In this document: one piece after another, positions 29,949 to 39,130 of the stretch
Position numbering within the stretch: the stretch's first letter is position 1
How the letters are laid out: the number at the start of each line of letters is the position of its first letter
Origin: Sphingomonas sp.
GTDB lineage: Bacteria > Pseudomonadota > Alphaproteobacteria > Sphingomonadales > Sphingomonadaceae
Length of the DNA: 64,000 nt
NCBI GenBank assembly: GCA_019753375.1
Contig: JAIELC010000032.1
Span: forward strand, 1 to 64,000
Direction of reading: 5' to 3'
The notes under the pieces: model-generated
Databases searched by the model: none
What the model saw: only the letters and a program-made list of their open reading frames with translations
Told to the model about the DNA's origin: nothing
Position numbers and translations under genes: made by a program

Positions 29949-30019
29949 CCATCGTGCTTGCCATGCGGCAGAGATAGGCGCATTTTCCCGGGTATAAAAT
30001 TTGTTCGGGGGAGCGACCA

Positions 30020-30457
30020 ATGTCTGCTTTTCAACGCAAGCCGCCAGCGTGGTTCTGGATTGTTTCTGTCGTGTTGTTCCTGTGGGCGGCAGCGGGCGTG
30101 TTCGCGCTATACGCGCATGCGACGCTCAGCGGCGAGGGGCTGGCGCAGATGAGCGCCTATGATCGCGAGTCCTATCTAAAGCTGCCGGTCTGGTTTGTCT
30201 GGGTTTTCGCGCTGGCTACATTGCCGGCGCTGATCGGGGCTGCGGCGTTGCTGATGCGCTCTGCGATTGCCCGTCCGCTGTATTTTTTTTCGCTGGTTGG
30301 CGTGGTCGTTCAATTTGGTTGGGTGTTCGGCGCGACCGATCTGATCGCGGTGAAAGGGGCATCCGCAACCGTTCCATTTCCGGTGGCGATCTTTGCGCTT
30401 GGCGTGTTTGCCTGGTGGTTCGCCGGGATGGCGAAGGTACGCGGCTGGCTTCGCTAA
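30020..30457 (+). CDS. Hypothetical four-TM membrane protein
   Basis: 145 residues with four TM segments: WFWIVSVVLFLWAAAGVFAL, WFVWVFALATLPALIGAAAL, PLYFFSLVGVVVQFGWVFGA and PFPVAIFALGVFAWWFAGMA. GGGGGAG-like site precedes ATG 30020. I do not recognise a family with a known role. Convergent with the XRE regulator, nine bases apart. Confidence 0.8.
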   Translation: MSAFQRKPPAWFWIVSVVLFLWAAAGVFALYAHATLSGEGLAQMSAYDRESYLKLPVWFVWVFALATLPALIGAAALLMRSAIARPLYFFSLVGVVVQFGWVFGATDLIAVKGASATVPFPVAIFALGVFAWWFAGMAKVRGWLR

Positions 30458-30465
30458 AGGCCGGC

Positions 30466-30711
30466 TTATTGGCGCTCGCCACCCGGCTCAATCGCGGCAC
30501 TGCCCTCCCAGCGAAATACATCATCGACGCGTTTGCCAAACACATCGGCAATGCGAAATGCCGTTTCGAGCGTCGGTGAATAACGCCCCTGTTCAATGGC
30601 GGCGATCGTCTGGCGCGTAACCCCGATCAACTGCCCGAGTTCCGCTTGGGTCATTTCCCCGGCCAAAAAGCGCAACGTACGAAGGTCGTTGCTGATCGCG
30701 GGCTTAGCCAT
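30466..30711 (-). CDS. XRE-family HTH regulator
   Basis: 81 residues from ATG 30711. Compact Cro/C1-type helix-turn-helix: FLAGEMTQAELGQLIGVTRQ then TIAAIEQGRYSPTLETAFRI and ADVFGKRVDDVFRWEG. Very short, with no effector domain, resembling YozG-like regulators. The start overlaps the end of the upstream membrane protein gene by eight bases, so the two are translationally linked and the regulator probably controls this unit. Confidence 0.9.
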   Translation of the reverse strand: MAKPAISNDLRTLRFLAGEMTQAELGQLIGVTRQTIAAIEQGRYSPTLETAFRIADVFGKRVDDVFRWEGSAAIEPGGERQ

Positions 30712-31153
30712 GCCAGCCGCGCCGATAGCTGATGATGACCAGAATGTAGCGCGTCGCCTCTGCAATCACCAACGCGAGCAGCGCGGTATTGACGATCTTC
30801 CATCGCGGATCGCCGAACGGCATCACCACACCGACCAAGATCATGCCGATCATCAAGACAAAATAGGCGGCGCTGGCGCCGCGCCGGGCGATGGCGCGAT
30901 CACGCTCGTCGGCGGCGGCCTGCGCTTCGCGCCCCGCCTGGACGCCAAGAATGGCGCTGATGATGACCACGACGATCGCCTGAACGATGGTCACGCCGCC
31001 AAACAGCATCAGCATCGGCATTGTGCCCGGCCCTGCGCGATCGCTCAGATCAAACTGGCTAATCAACAGCGAAAAATAGATTGTGTACGCAACGACCATG
31101 GCGATGAGCGTGACCCATGCGGTCTTTTCCCGAAATGCCATTACCGACTCCAT
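30704..31153 (-). CDS. Four-TM membrane protein paired with XRE regulator
   Basis: 149 residues, four TM: WVTLIAMVVAYTIYFSLLIS, MLMLFGGVTIVQAIVVVIIS, SAAYFVLMIGMILVGVVMPF and TALLALVIAEATRYILVIIS, with a charged loop (EAQAAADERDRAIARRG). The longest frame begins with a GTG at 31171, but a promoter at 31173-31200 would start RNA near there, so ATG 31153 with GGA upstream is chosen. Membrane partner of the XRE gene by context; role unknown. Confidence 0.78.
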   Translation of the reverse strand: MESVMAFREKTAWVTLIAMVVAYTIYFSLLISQFDLSDRAGPGTMPMLMLFGGVTIVQAIVVVIISAILGVQAGREAQAAADERDRAIARRGASAAYFVLMIGMILVGVVMPFGDPRWKIVNTALLALVIAEATRYILVIISYRRGWHG

Positions 31154-31172
31154 GTTCGTAATTCCAGTCACA

Positions 31173-31200
31173 ATGTTAACTTAAGCGAACATCGAGTCAA
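31173..31200 (-). promoter_or_regulatory. Sigma70-like promoter of the membrane protein / XRE pair
   Basis: On the minus strand TTGACT (31200-31195) and TAACAT (31178-31173) with a 16-base spacer, about 20 bases before the chosen start codon. The divergent panB promoter must lie in the same 114-base gap; TTGACA at 31207-31212 on the plus strand is a candidate -35. Confidence 0.55.
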
Positions 31201-31267
31201 CAAGAATTGACATAGGGCGCATTGCAACGCTGGCGTCGCCTTTGTCGAGCCGCTAAGGAGCACGGCG

Positions 31268-32128
31268 ATGTCTACAACGTACACGCTCGATACAGGCACC
31301 AGCCGCGCCAACCCGACGCCGACGCCGATGAAGCGGCTGACCGTGCCATCGATCCGTCGGCGCAAGGGCGGCGAGCCCCTTGTGATGCTGACCGCCTATA
31401 CGGTGCGGATGGCGCAATTGCTTGATCCGCACTGCGATTTGCTGCTGGTCGGCGATAGCTTGGGTCAAGTCATCTATGGCCTGCCTTCAACCGTGCCCGT
31501 GACGCTGGACATGATGGCCGCGCACGGAGCGGCGGTGGTGCGGGGCAGCTATCACGCGGTTGTCGTCATCGACATGCCGTTTGGCAGCTATGAACAATCA
31601 CCCGAAAAGGCGTTTGAAAGCGCGGCTTTCCTGCTGAAGGCGACGGGTGCCGCTGCGGTCAAACTCGAAGGCGGTGCGGCCATGGCACCGACCGTTAAAT
31701 TTCTGAGCGAACGCGGTATTCCTGTCATGGGCCATGTCGGGCTGACACCGCAAGCAGTGAACCAGTTGGGCGGCTATGGCGCACGCGGCCGAACGCAGGA
31801 GGAAGCCGCCAAAATCATCGATGACGCGGTGGCGGTGGACCGCGCAGGTGCATTTGCCATGGTGATCGAGGGTGTCGTGGAGCCGATTGCGGTCGAGATC
31901 ACGCGATCGATCGATTGCCCCTCTATCGGCATTGGCGCATCGGCGCATTGCGACGGACAAGTGCTGGTCGCGGAGGATATGCTCGGCATGTTCGAGCGGA
32001 CGCCGCGCTTTGTGAAGCGCTTCGACGATATGGCTGGCCGCATTTCCGCCGCGGTTCAGACCTATGCCGCCGATGTTCGCAGTCGTGCCTTTCCGGGACC
32101 AGAGCAGACATACGCCCCGAAGGATTGA
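31268..32128 (+). CDS. panB: 3-methyl-2-oxobutanoate hydroxymethyltransferase
   Basis: 286 residues. First committed step of pantothenate (coenzyme A) synthesis, making ketopantoate from 2-oxoisovalerate and methylene-THF. Landmarks are [46 protein letters not shown]-type [37 protein letters not shown] and [24 protein letters not shown] lies before ATG 31268. The one-carbon source matches the nearby glycine cleavage operon only loosely. Confidence 0.96.
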   Translation: MSTTYTLDTGTSRANPTPTPMKRLTVPSIRRRKGGEPLVMLTAYTVRMAQLLDPHCDLLLVGDSLGQVIYGLPSTVPVTLDMMAAHGAAVVRGSYHAVVVIDMPFGSYEQSPEKAFESAAFLLKATGAAAVKLEGGAAMAPTVKFLSERGIPVMGHVGLTPQAVNQLGGYGARGRTQEEAAKIIDDAVAVDRAGAFAMVIEGVVEPIAVEITRSIDCPSIGIGASAHCDGQVLVAEDMLGMFERTPRFVKRFDDMAGRISAAVQTYAADVRSRAFPGPEQTYAPKD

Positions 32129-32194
32129 ATGCTTTCGTTTCGAATTGGCCGCCGCTAAGGTCCGCGGCTTCCCACACCACCGATGGAGTACCTC

Positions 32195-32926
32195 TTGGCT
32201 GTCCCGCCGCAAACCAATGAAGCGTTCCTGCGCGAAGTCGATGAGGAACTGCGCCGCGAACAGGCGCTGAATTTCTGGCGTCGTTATGGCCGTTGGCTTG
32301 TCGCTGCGGTTGTCGGTGGCTTGGCGGTGCTGGGCGGCGTCCTGTACTGGCAAAGCCATCTCGAGCAACTGGCCGGCGAAGAGAGCGAAAAATACAGCAA
32401 GGTGTATGACCAGCTGGTTGCGGGCCAGAAAGCGCAGGCCGAAGCACCGCTGAAAGAGCTCGCTGCGTCCAACATACCGGCCTATCGCGCCCTCGCGACA
32501 TTTTTGCAGGCCGATCTTCTGATCCAGAATATCGACGAAAAGCAGCCCGAACGCACCCGCGCCCGATTAAAAGCGGCCGCGGCAAAATTCGCGTTGGTTG
32601 CTAATGATCAGTCCATCGCCGAACCGCTGCGCAATCTGGCGCTGATCCGCCAGACGTCGGCGGAGTTCGATGAATTACCGCCGCAAAAGATCATCGATCG
32701 GCTGAAGCCGCTGGCCGTCAAAGGCGGTCCATGGCTGGGCAGCGCGGGCGAAATGTCGGCAGCGGCGTATCTGCAATTGCATCGGAATGCAGAGGCGCGC
32801 TCGCTGTTGAAGCTGATTGCCGATGGCCAGGACATCCCCGAAACACTTCGGCAACGTGCCGTTCAGCTTGCTGGCAGCATTGGCGAAGACGCCGCCGTGA
32901 ATGACAAGGAAAGCACGTTACGATGA
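32195..32926 (+). CDS. YfgM-like periplasmic TPR protein
   Basis: About 243 residues. An N-terminal cytoplasmic stretch (NEAFLREVDEELRREQAL), one TM (WLVAAVVGGLAVLGGVLYWQ) and a TPR-like periplasmic domain (YDQLVAGQKAQAEAPLKELA, EPLRNLALIRQTSAEFDE, YLQLHRNAEARSLLKLIAD). The start is taken as TTG 32195 because GGAG lies five bases upstream; an ATG at 32183 contains that GGAG and lacks its own site. Members of this family interact with the Sec/periplasmic chaperone network. Overlaps bamB by four bases. Confidence 0.85.
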   Translation: MAVPPQTNEAFLREVDEELRREQALNFWRRYGRWLVAAVVGGLAVLGGVLYWQSHLEQLAGEESEKYSKVYDQLVAGQKAQAEAPLKELAASNIPAYRALATFLQADLLIQNIDEKQPERTRARLKAAAAKFALVANDQSIAEPLRNLALIRQTSAEFDELPPQKIIDRLKPLAVKGGPWLGSAGEMSAAAYLQLHRNAEARSLLKLIADGQDIPETLRQRAVQLAGSIGEDAAVNDKESTLR

Positions 32927-34248
32927 AGAGGTCGGCCACGACGACGATAGTCCTCGCCAGCATGATCGCGCTGAGCGCATGCGGCGCGTTCAAGGGTGGA
33001 AAAAAGAAGACACCAACCTTGGGCGATCGCGTTCCTATCCTTGCATCTGAATCGGCTGCCGAGCCCGATGCAACCATCGCCGGCGTTCAGGTTCTGCTTC
33101 CGCCTGCCGCCGTCAACGACGCGTGGACCCAGCCCGGCGGCGACGCCGCGAAATCGATGGGTCAGCTGGCGCTTTCTGCCAATCCATCGCGCATTTGGTC
33201 GGCGTCAATCAACGGCGGTTCCCCGCGCGAACGACTAGCCGCATCGCCGGTCATCAGTGACGGCGTGTTGTACGTGATCGACGTCGACGCAACCGTGCAT
33301 GCGTTCAAAGCCGACAGCGGGGCTAAAATCTGGTCGCAATCGATCACCGAAGATCGCGAGAATAAGTCGGCCCATTTTGGCGGGGGCGTGAGCTTCGATA
33401 CGGGTAAGCTGTTTGCTACCGACGGTTTGGGCGACGTGGTCGCGTTGAATGCGGCCGATGGAAAAATCCTTTGGCGGGCAAAGCCCGGCGGCCCGCTGCG
33501 TGGCGCACCAACGTTGTCAAACGGCAGCGTTTACGTGGTTAGCCAGGACAATCAGATTACGGCGCTGTCGCAAGACACGGGCAATGTACAGTGGCAGCAG
33601 GTGGGCTCGCTCGAATCGCAGGGCGTGTTCGGGGTCGCCGCGCCGGCGGCTGGCCGCGGCACCGTAGTCGTCGGATTTTCTTCGGGCGAACTAAACGCCT
33701 ATCGGTATGAAAATGGCCGAACGTTGTGGCAGGATACGCTGTCGCGAACCAGCGTAACGACGTCCGTCTCAAGTCTGGCAGATATCGACGCAGATCCGGT
33801 CATCGATGAAAACCGGGTCTATGCGGTCGGCCAGGGCGGACGGATGGTTGCGCTTGAACTAACCACCGGTCGGCGTGTCTGGGAACAGAATTTTGCCGGA
33901 ATCTCGACGCCATGGCTGGCCGGCGAATGGTTGTTTGTGGTGACGGACGATGCCCGGCTGGTGTGTATTTCGCGCGGCAATGGCAAGGTGCGCTGGATCG
34001 CCGATCTGGGCGGCTTTACCAATATGAAGAAGCGCAAGGGGCGGACAATCAACTGGGTGGGTCCGGTGCTTGCCGGCAATCGGTTGATCGTTGGCAATTC
34101 GGAAGGAAGGCTGGCGTTTGTCTCGCCGACCGATGGCGCCATTGTGCAGACGATGAAGGGCTTTGCGCCCATCACCTTGCCGCCCGTGGTGGCGAACAAT
34201 ACGCTGTATGTGCTCGACCAAAAGGGCAAGATTACCGCCTATCGCTGA
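32923..34248 (+). CDS. bamB: Outer membrane protein assembly factor BamB
   Basis: 441 residues. Lipoprotein subunit of the BAM complex that inserts outer-membrane beta-barrels. Lipobox MIALSACGAF with Cys20. The body is an eight-blade PQQ-like propeller: repeats such as GVLYVIDVDATVHAFKADSG, GDVVALNAADGKILWRAKPG, GSVYVVSQDNQITALSQDTG, GRMVALELTTGRRVWEQNFA and NTLYVLDQKGKITAYR. Between YfgM-like and der, a conserved order in many proteobacteria. Confidence 0.95.
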   Translation: MKRSATTTIVLASMIALSACGAFKGGKKKTPTLGDRVPILASESAAEPDATIAGVQVLLPPAAVNDAWTQPGGDAAKSMGQLALSANPSRIWSASINGGSPRERLAASPVISDGVLYVIDVDATVHAFKADSGAKIWSQSITEDRENKSAHFGGGVSFDTGKLFATDGLGDVVALNAADGKILWRAKPGGPLRGAPTLSNGSVYVVSQDNQITALSQDTGNVQWQQVGSLESQGVFGVAAPAAGRGTVVVGFSSGELNAYRYENGRTLWQDTLSRTSVTTSVSSLADIDADPVIDENRVYAVGQGGRMVALELTTGRRVWEQNFAGISTPWLAGEWLFVVTDDARLVCISRGNGKVRWIADLGGFTNMKKRKGRTINWVGPVLAGNRLIVGNSEGRLAFVSPTDGAIVQTMKGFAPITLPPVVANNTLYVLDQKGKITAYR

Positions 34249-34311
34249 TCGCCGGGAAAGTAAGCGCGTGATCGACGCTGGCGGAAAAATCCTGCCGCGC
34301 TATTAGGCGTC

Positions 34312-35694
34312 ATGGCAAATCTTCCCGTGGTGGCGATTATCGGCCGCCCGAACGTTGGCAAATCGACTCTGTTCAACCGACTGGTCGGAAAAAAACTCGC
34401 ACTGGTTGATGACCAGCCGGGAGTCACGCGCGATCGGCGCGAGGGCGAAGCGACGCTGTTTGACCTTGATTTTACCGTCATTGATACGGCCGGCTATGAA
34501 GATCTGGATGCAGCGACGCTACCCGGCCGAATGCGCGCGCAGACCGAAGCCGCTGTAGGTCAGGCCGATGTTGCATTGTTCATGGTCGATGCGCGTGCCG
34601 GCATAGTCCCGCTGGATGAGGAGATTGCGCGGTGGCTGCGCGGGTCCGACACGCCGGTCGTGCTGGTCGCCAACAAGGCAGAGGGCAGGGCGGGCGAAGC
34701 TGGCGTGATTGAAGCGCTGGCACTTGGCTTTGGTGATCCCGTGCAATTGTCTGCCGAGCACGGGGAGGGCATGGCCGATCTGTTCGAGGTGTTGATGCCG
34801 CATATCGATGCGGTCCTTGCGAGCATAGAATCCGATGAGGACGCGCAGGATGACGGCGTCGATCCCAATGCCGCGCCGCTGAAACTGGCAATTGTCGGCC
34901 GGCCAAATGCCGGCAAATCAACGCTGATCAACCGCATTCTGGGCGAGGACAGACTGATAACCGGCCCCGAAGCCGGCATCACGCGCGATTCGATTGCGGT
35001 TGACTGGCAATGGACGGCGCCCGACGGCGAACAGCGCACGGTGCGGCTGATCGATACCGCAGGCATGCGCAAGCGGGCCAATGTGCAGGATAAGCTTGAA
35101 AAATTATCGGTCGCTGACGCGCTACGCGCGGTCGATTTTGCTGAGGTCGTCGTGCTGCTACTCGACGCCACGCGCGGGCTGGAAGTTCAGGACCTTAAGA
35201 TTGCCGATTCGGCGCTTAAGGAAGGGCGTGCGCTGATTATCGCCATCAACAAATGGGACATCGCCGACGACGCATCGAAGCTGTTCAACGGCGTTCGCGC
35301 GGCGCTGGATGAAGGGCTGGCCCAGGTTAAGGGTGTGCCTCTGCTAACGGTTTCGGCGGCAACTGGCCGGGGGCTGGATCAGCTGATCGAGACGGCCTTT
35401 ACGACGCGGGAGGCCTGGTCGCGACGGGTTGGCACCGGGGAGCTTAATCGGTGGTTCGAGCGTGCCATTGCCGCCAATCCGCCACCTGCACCCGGCGGCC
35501 GGCGAATCAAATTGCGTTACGTCACGCAGGCCAAAACGCGCCCTCCCGGTTTTGTGCTATTCGGGAACCGGCTCGATGAGTTGCCCGAAAGCTATCAACG
35601 CTATCTGATCAACGGCATTCGGCGCGAACTTGGTTTTGGCGCGGTTCCGGTGCGCTTGATGCTCCGGTCGTCGCGCAACCCATTTGAAAAATGA
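34312..35694 (+). CDS. der: Ribosome-assembly GTPase Der (EngA)
   Basis: 460 residues. Double GTPase needed for 50S subunit maturation. First G domain: GRPNVGKSTLFNRLVGKKLA (11-30), DTAGYED, VANKAEG. Second: GRPNAGKSTLINRILGEDRL (about 196-215), DTAGMRKRANVQDKLEKLSV, INKWDI. The C-terminal KH-like domain runs from about 360 to RSSRNPFEK. Stop overlaps the TusA-like gene by four bases. Confidence 0.97.
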   Translation: MANLPVVAIIGRPNVGKSTLFNRLVGKKLALVDDQPGVTRDRREGEATLFDLDFTVIDTAGYEDLDAATLPGRMRAQTEAAVGQADVALFMVDARAGIVPLDEEIARWLRGSDTPVVLVANKAEGRAGEAGVIEALALGFGDPVQLSAEHGEGMADLFEVLMPHIDAVLASIESDEDAQDDGVDPNAAPLKLAIVGRPNAGKSTLINRILGEDRLITGPEAGITRDSIAVDWQWTAPDGEQRTVRLIDTAGMRKRANVQDKLEKLSVADALRAVDFAEVVVLLLDATRGLEVQDLKIADSALKEGRALIIAINKWDIADDASKLFNGVRAALDEGLAQVKGVPLLTVSAATGRGLDQLIETAFTTREAWSRRVGTGELNRWFERAIAANPPPAPGGRRIKLRYVTQAKTRPPGFVLFGNRLDELPESYQRYLINGIRRELGFGAVPVRLMLRSSRNPFEK

Positions 35695-35906
35695 TCGTTG
35701 AAATTGACGCGCGCGGTATGCGCTGTCCGTGGCCGGCAATTCGGGTAGCGCGGGCGCTGCGAGAGGGCGCTGCCGTTATTGAAATCATTGCCGATGACCC
35801 CGCCGCACCCCGCGAAATCGCGGCAGTAGCCGATGCTGCGAACGCGACAGTGCATCAGACCGATACGCCAGCCGGGCCAAAGTTTCGCGTGTCCCGCGAC
35901 AGCTGA
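35691..35906 (+). CDS. TusA-family sulfur-carrier protein
   Basis: 71 residues. TusA/SirA fold: EIDARGMRCPWPAIRVARAL with the CPxP motif kept at Cys12-Pro13-Trp14-Pro15. Such proteins carry persulfide sulfur for tRNA thiolation or other routes. ATG overlaps the der stop by four bases, so it is co-translated with der. No tusBCDE genes nearby. Specific role not determined. Confidence 0.88.
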   Translation: MIVEIDARGMRCPWPAIRVARALREGAAVIEIIADDPAAPREIAAVADAANATVHQTDTPAGPKFRVSRDS

Positions 35907-35991
35907 TGTCAACGGCTCGTTTACCCTTGCTGGTTAAACACCGGTTCGGGTGATCGCGAATGTTTCCAACGCGCGATAAAGGAGCAGGCGA

Positions 35992-36417
35992 GTGTCGTTT
36001 GAAGGCAGCACATTGGTTGACTGGGCAGCTTTTCAGCGCGCCCGCGCCGAACTGGGCGCCGGTTTTGTGCGGATTCTGGGGTATTTCCAGGAAGATGGCA
36101 GCAAATCGGTGACTGCCATTGAAACAGCGATGCGGGCCGGCAATGCCACAGCGCTCGTGATACCCGCTCACACGTTGAAGGGCGAAGCGCGCCAATTCGG
36201 TGCCGAGCCGCTGGCACTCGTAGCCGAAACGATTGAAACCATCGCGCGCACCTGCATCGAAACCCGCGATACTCCGGATGCCGCGTTACCACACGTTGTC
36301 AGCCTTCGCGGGCTGTTCGACGAAACAATGTCGCTATTGCAGCGTGAAGCAAATCCGCTGGTAGAACGCCGCCCCGGCTTTGGTCGTCGGGCCGTGACCG
36401 GATTTGGTCAGGGCTGA
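35992..36417 (+). CDS. Histidine phosphotransfer (Hpt) domain protein
   Basis: 141 residues, a single Hpt four-helix domain with the phosphoacceptor His60 in IPAHTLKGEARQFGAEPLA and a C-terminal Arg/Gly-rich tail. Probably relays phosphate in a two-component system, but no kinase or response regulator is adjacent. GGAGCAGGCG lies upstream of the GTG at 35992. Its 3' end overlaps the converging DUF418 gene by ten bases. Confidence 0.88.
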   Translation: MSFEGSTLVDWAAFQRARAELGAGFVRILGYFQEDGSKSVTAIETAMRAGNATALVIPAHTLKGEARQFGAEPLALVAETIETIARTCIETRDTPDAALPHVVSLRGLFDETMSLLQREANPLVERRPGFGRRAVTGFGQG

Positions 36418-37652
36418 ACCGCCGCGCGTTGCAGGGGCTGCAGCTGGCCACGGGCCAGACTGCGCCAAATCCATTCCGCTGGCCCATACTGAAACCGCCT
36501 GAGCCAAGGTTCAGACCAGGCGAGCATAAGCCCCCACACACCGGCCACTATGGGCAGCAATTCCGCGCGGTGCAACGCGCCATACCACCCAAGACCATAG
36601 CCGTAAAAGATCGTTGTGCAGATCAGCGACGATGCCAGGTAATTGGTGAAGGCCATTCGGCCCGCTGCAGCAAACCGCGATGCTAACCAGCCGCCGGGTC
36701 TTGCGAGCAGGACGATCAGGCACGCCCATCCGATAATCATGATTGGTCTCAACGGAGCGCTTGCGGCGAGCGACCCCAGCGCGACGGCGGCCATGTCAAA
36801 GCCGCTGGCAACGTCGATCCAGGCCAAAGCGACATAGCCCGGAACCGAAACGGCAAAGCAGGACGCAGCGATGACGGCATATCGACGGGCGGACCACGCC
36901 CCGGTCAGCAAGCCGGTCCTCAGGCCGACCATGCCCAACAGCATGTAGGCCAGCGTTTCCATCCCAACCCCTAAAAAGATGTCGCGCGGCGTGTTGCGGG
37001 TCTCCTTCCAGCGATCTGCCAGAATGACCTGATAGCCAGCACGGTGGGTAGCGATGTCGCGAGCCAGATCGCGCGCGTTTGGGACGCCCATCAGGTCCCG
37101 AAGCCCGTCGAGCGTTTTGATCGCTTCCGGGTCCTGCGGGTGGGTGGCCAGCATTGTCTCGGCGCGGCTGATCGTCGCCACGAATGGCAGATAAGCGGCG
37201 GTCTGCAGCAGGATGAGGGCGACCGCCAGAGTCGACATCAGCCGGATCGATAGCTTGCGAAGCAGGAACGCAAGCGCGCCGACCATGGCATAGTGGTGAA
37301 GAATATCGCCCCACCAGACCAACCATAAATGGGCAAGGCCGATAAGGAACAGCCACAGCATCCGGCGGTAATGGACGCGTGCGGGGCTTTCCCCATTGGC
37401 TTCGGCGCGGTCGGTTACGATCAGCAGCGATGCACCAAACAGGAATGAGAACATGCCCCGCATCTTGCCGTCGATCGCGACGAAATTAATGGCCCAGACT
37501 ACGAGATTGATACCGTCGCTGCCGCCCCAGGCGCGCGGATTTTCATAGGCTGCCTCGGGCATGGCCATCCCGGTGATGTTCATCAGCAAAATGCCGCAAA
37601 CCGCGACGCCCCTGACGATATCGATCGTCGCGATGCGGTCGTCCGTTGTCAC
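36408..37652 (-). CDS. DUF418 polytopic membrane protein
   Basis: 414 residues, about ten TM helices. The N-terminal hallmark RIATIDIVRGVAVCGILLMN is followed by FSFLFGASLLIVTDRAE and HLWLVWWGDILHHYAMVGAL. The C-terminal DUF418 domain includes AAGRMAFTNYLASSLICTTI, FYGYGLGWYG and WRSLARGQLQPL. Related to acyltransferase-3-like membrane proteins; function unknown. Its ATG lies in the stop of the nitroreductase gene (four-base overlap). Confidence 0.9.
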   Translation of the reverse strand: MTTDDRIATIDIVRGVAVCGILLMNITGMAMPEAAYENPRAWGGSDGINLVVWAINFVAIDGKMRGMFSFLFGASLLIVTDRAEANGESPARVHYRRMLWLFLIGLAHLWLVWWGDILHHYAMVGALAFLLRKLSIRLMSTLAVALILLQTAAYLPFVATISRAETMLATHPQDPEAIKTLDGLRDLMGVPNARDLARDIATHRAGYQVILADRWKETRNTPRDIFLGVGMETLAYMLLGMVGLRTGLLTGAWSARRYAVIAASCFAVSVPGYVALAWIDVASGFDMAAVALGSLAASAPLRPIMIIGWACLIVLLARPGGWLASRFAAAGRMAFTNYLASSLICTTIFYGYGLGWYGALHRAELLPIVAGVWGLMLAWSEPWLRRFQYGPAEWIWRSLARGQLQPLQRAAVQP

Positions 37653-38323
37653 AACCAGCTCGATATTTGCTCCAGCGGCTTTTTGCGCAGTGCATGCAGC
37701 GGCACCGTTGCGTCGGGCGCGGCGTGGCCTGCGACAACAATCATCACCGGCTTTTCATTGGCCGGGCGCTTGCAGACGCGGTTGAGGAAGCGCATCGGGT
37801 TCGGCGTATGCGTCAGTGTCGCAATATTGGCGGCGTGGAGCGCGGCGAGCAGAAGGCCGGTAGCGATGCCAACGCTTTCATTGACATAATAGTTCTGCTT
37901 GTCGTCGCGAGCATCGATCCCGCCCCGGCGCTGCGCAAAGACCACGATCAGCCACGGCGCGATCTCGAGGAACGGCTTCTCCGGGTCAGTGCCGAGCGGC
38001 CCCAGCGCATCAAGCCATTCTGGCCCCGCCTTGCCCGCATAAAAAGCGCGTTCTTCTTCTTCGGCGGCCGTGCGGATCTGCGCCTTGAGCGCGGGCGAGG
38101 CGATGACCGCGAAGTGCCAGGGCTGGTGGTTGGCCCCCGACGGCGCCGTACCGGCGGCCTCGATGGCCGCTTCGATCACGGCGCGCGGAACGGGTGTGGC
38201 GCTGAAATAGCGGCACGTCCGCCGCGTGCGCAGATGGTCGCGAAACTCGGTCGCGCGTGCAATGCGCTCGTCATCCGCCATGGGCAGCAGGCCGGGCCAG
38301 GGCTCGGCAGGGTGATCTAACAT
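37649..38323 (-). CDS. Nitroreductase family protein
   Basis: 224 residues from ATG 38323; the upstream extension lies in the bfr spacer and looks non-coding. FMN oxidoreductase fold: LRTRRTCRYFSATPVPRAVI at the start, AAGTAPSGANHQPWHFAVIA, and ESVGIATGLLLAALHAANIA. Closest by pattern to BluB/IodB-like nitroreductases, but the substrate cannot be assigned. 25 bases after bfr on the same strand. Confidence 0.9.
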   Translation of the reverse strand: MLDHPAEPWPGLLPMADDERIARATEFRDHLRTRRTCRYFSATPVPRAVIEAAIEAAGTAPSGANHQPWHFAVIASPALKAQIRTAAEEEERAFYAGKAGPEWLDALGPLGTDPEKPFLEIAPWLIVVFAQRRGGIDARDDKQNYYVNESVGIATGLLLAALHAANIATLTHTPNPMRFLNRVCKRPANEKPVMIVVAGHAAPDATVPLHALRKKPLEQISSWL

Positions 38324-38348
38324 CGTTTCGCCTTTGTGATCTGCGCGA

Positions 38349-38831
38349 TCAATCGTCTTGCGCGGGCTTGCTCTGCAGCTGGATGTAATTGGCAAGGCCC
38401 ATCCGCTCGATCATCTCAAACTGGGTTTCGAGCGTGTCGACATGTTCTTCCTCATTTTCAAGGATATCGGCGAGCAGGTCGCGCGTCACGAAATCACGGA
38501 TTTGCTCGCAATAGGCGATGCCGTCGCGTAGCGCGGGCAGCGCCTCCATTTCCAGCGCCAGATCGGATTTCAGCACTTCCTCCACCGTCTCTCCTACCTT
38601 CAAACGGCCGAGCAGCTGGAAATTGGGCAGACCTTCGAGGAAGAGGATGCGATCAGCAAGCCGGTCGGCATGTTTCATCTCGTCGATCGATTCGTGGCGC
38701 TCAAATTGCGCAAGTCTGTGCAGGCCCCAATTGGCGAGCATGCGATAATGCAGCCAATATTGGTTGACTGCGGTCAGCTCATTCTTGAGCACATCATTCA
38801 GAAATTCGATGACCTTAACGTCGCCCTTCAT
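38349..38831 (-). CDS. bfr: Bacterioferritin
   Basis: 160 residues. 24-mer iron store with heme at subunit dimers. All ferroxidase ligands are visible: Glu18, Glu51, His54, Glu94, Glu127 and His130; the heme ligand Met52 lies in IDEMKHADRL. Lies 27 bases after bfd, so release and storage genes are paired in one transcript. Confidence 0.97.
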   Translation of the reverse strand: MKGDVKVIEFLNDVLKNELTAVNQYWLHYRMLANWGLHRLAQFERHESIDEMKHADRLADRILFLEGLPNFQLLGRLKVGETVEEVLKSDLALEMEALPALRDGIAYCEQIRDFVTRDLLADILENEEEHVDTLETQFEMIERMGLANYIQLQSKPAQDD

Positions 38832-38858
38832 ACCGTTTCTCCCGGTTAGGAGACCACG

Positions 38859-39029
38859 CTAGGCGGCGGCGCGCTCCGAGTCGATAATCTCGCGCGCATA
38901 GGGCACGCATTGGCCGCATTTTGGCTTGCGACCCAATGCTCGATAGGCCTGGCAGGCGCTGATTGCGCCCGCGCGCGCGGCCTCTCGAACGTCACGTTCG
39001 CGAATCGCATTGCACACGCACACAACCAT
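38859..39029 (-). CDS. bfd: Bacterioferritin-associated ferredoxin Bfd
   Basis: 56 residues from ATG 39029; a nine-codon extension exists but the family begins at MVVCVCNAI. [2Fe-2S] ligands Cys4, Cys6, Cys38 and Cys41 (CVCN and KCGQC). Delivers electrons to bacterioferritin to mobilise iron. Preceded by a palindromic Fur-like site at 39087-39107, consistent with induction at low iron. Confidence 0.95.
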   Translation of the reverse strand: MVVCVCNAIRERDVREAARAGAISACQAYRALGRKPKCGQCVPYAREIIDSERAAA

Positions 39030-39086
39030 CGACAGCTCCTTGTTGCGATTCATTCGCTAAAGCTGTTGCGATAGATTCGCAAGAGT

Positions 39087-39107
39087 TATTGCATGTCGTT
39101 TGCAATA
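39087..39107. promoter_or_regulatory. Candidate iron-regulator (Fur/Irr-like) operator
   Basis: Perfect inverted repeat TATTGCA-N7-TGCAATA (21 bases) between purL and bfd, about 58 bases upstream of the bfd start. AT-rich, with TGCAAT half-sites resembling alphaproteobacterial Fur boxes, and in the right place to repress bfd-bfr. Confidence 0.6.
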
Positions 39108-39130
39108 AATGCTGATCTGGACCGTCGCGA

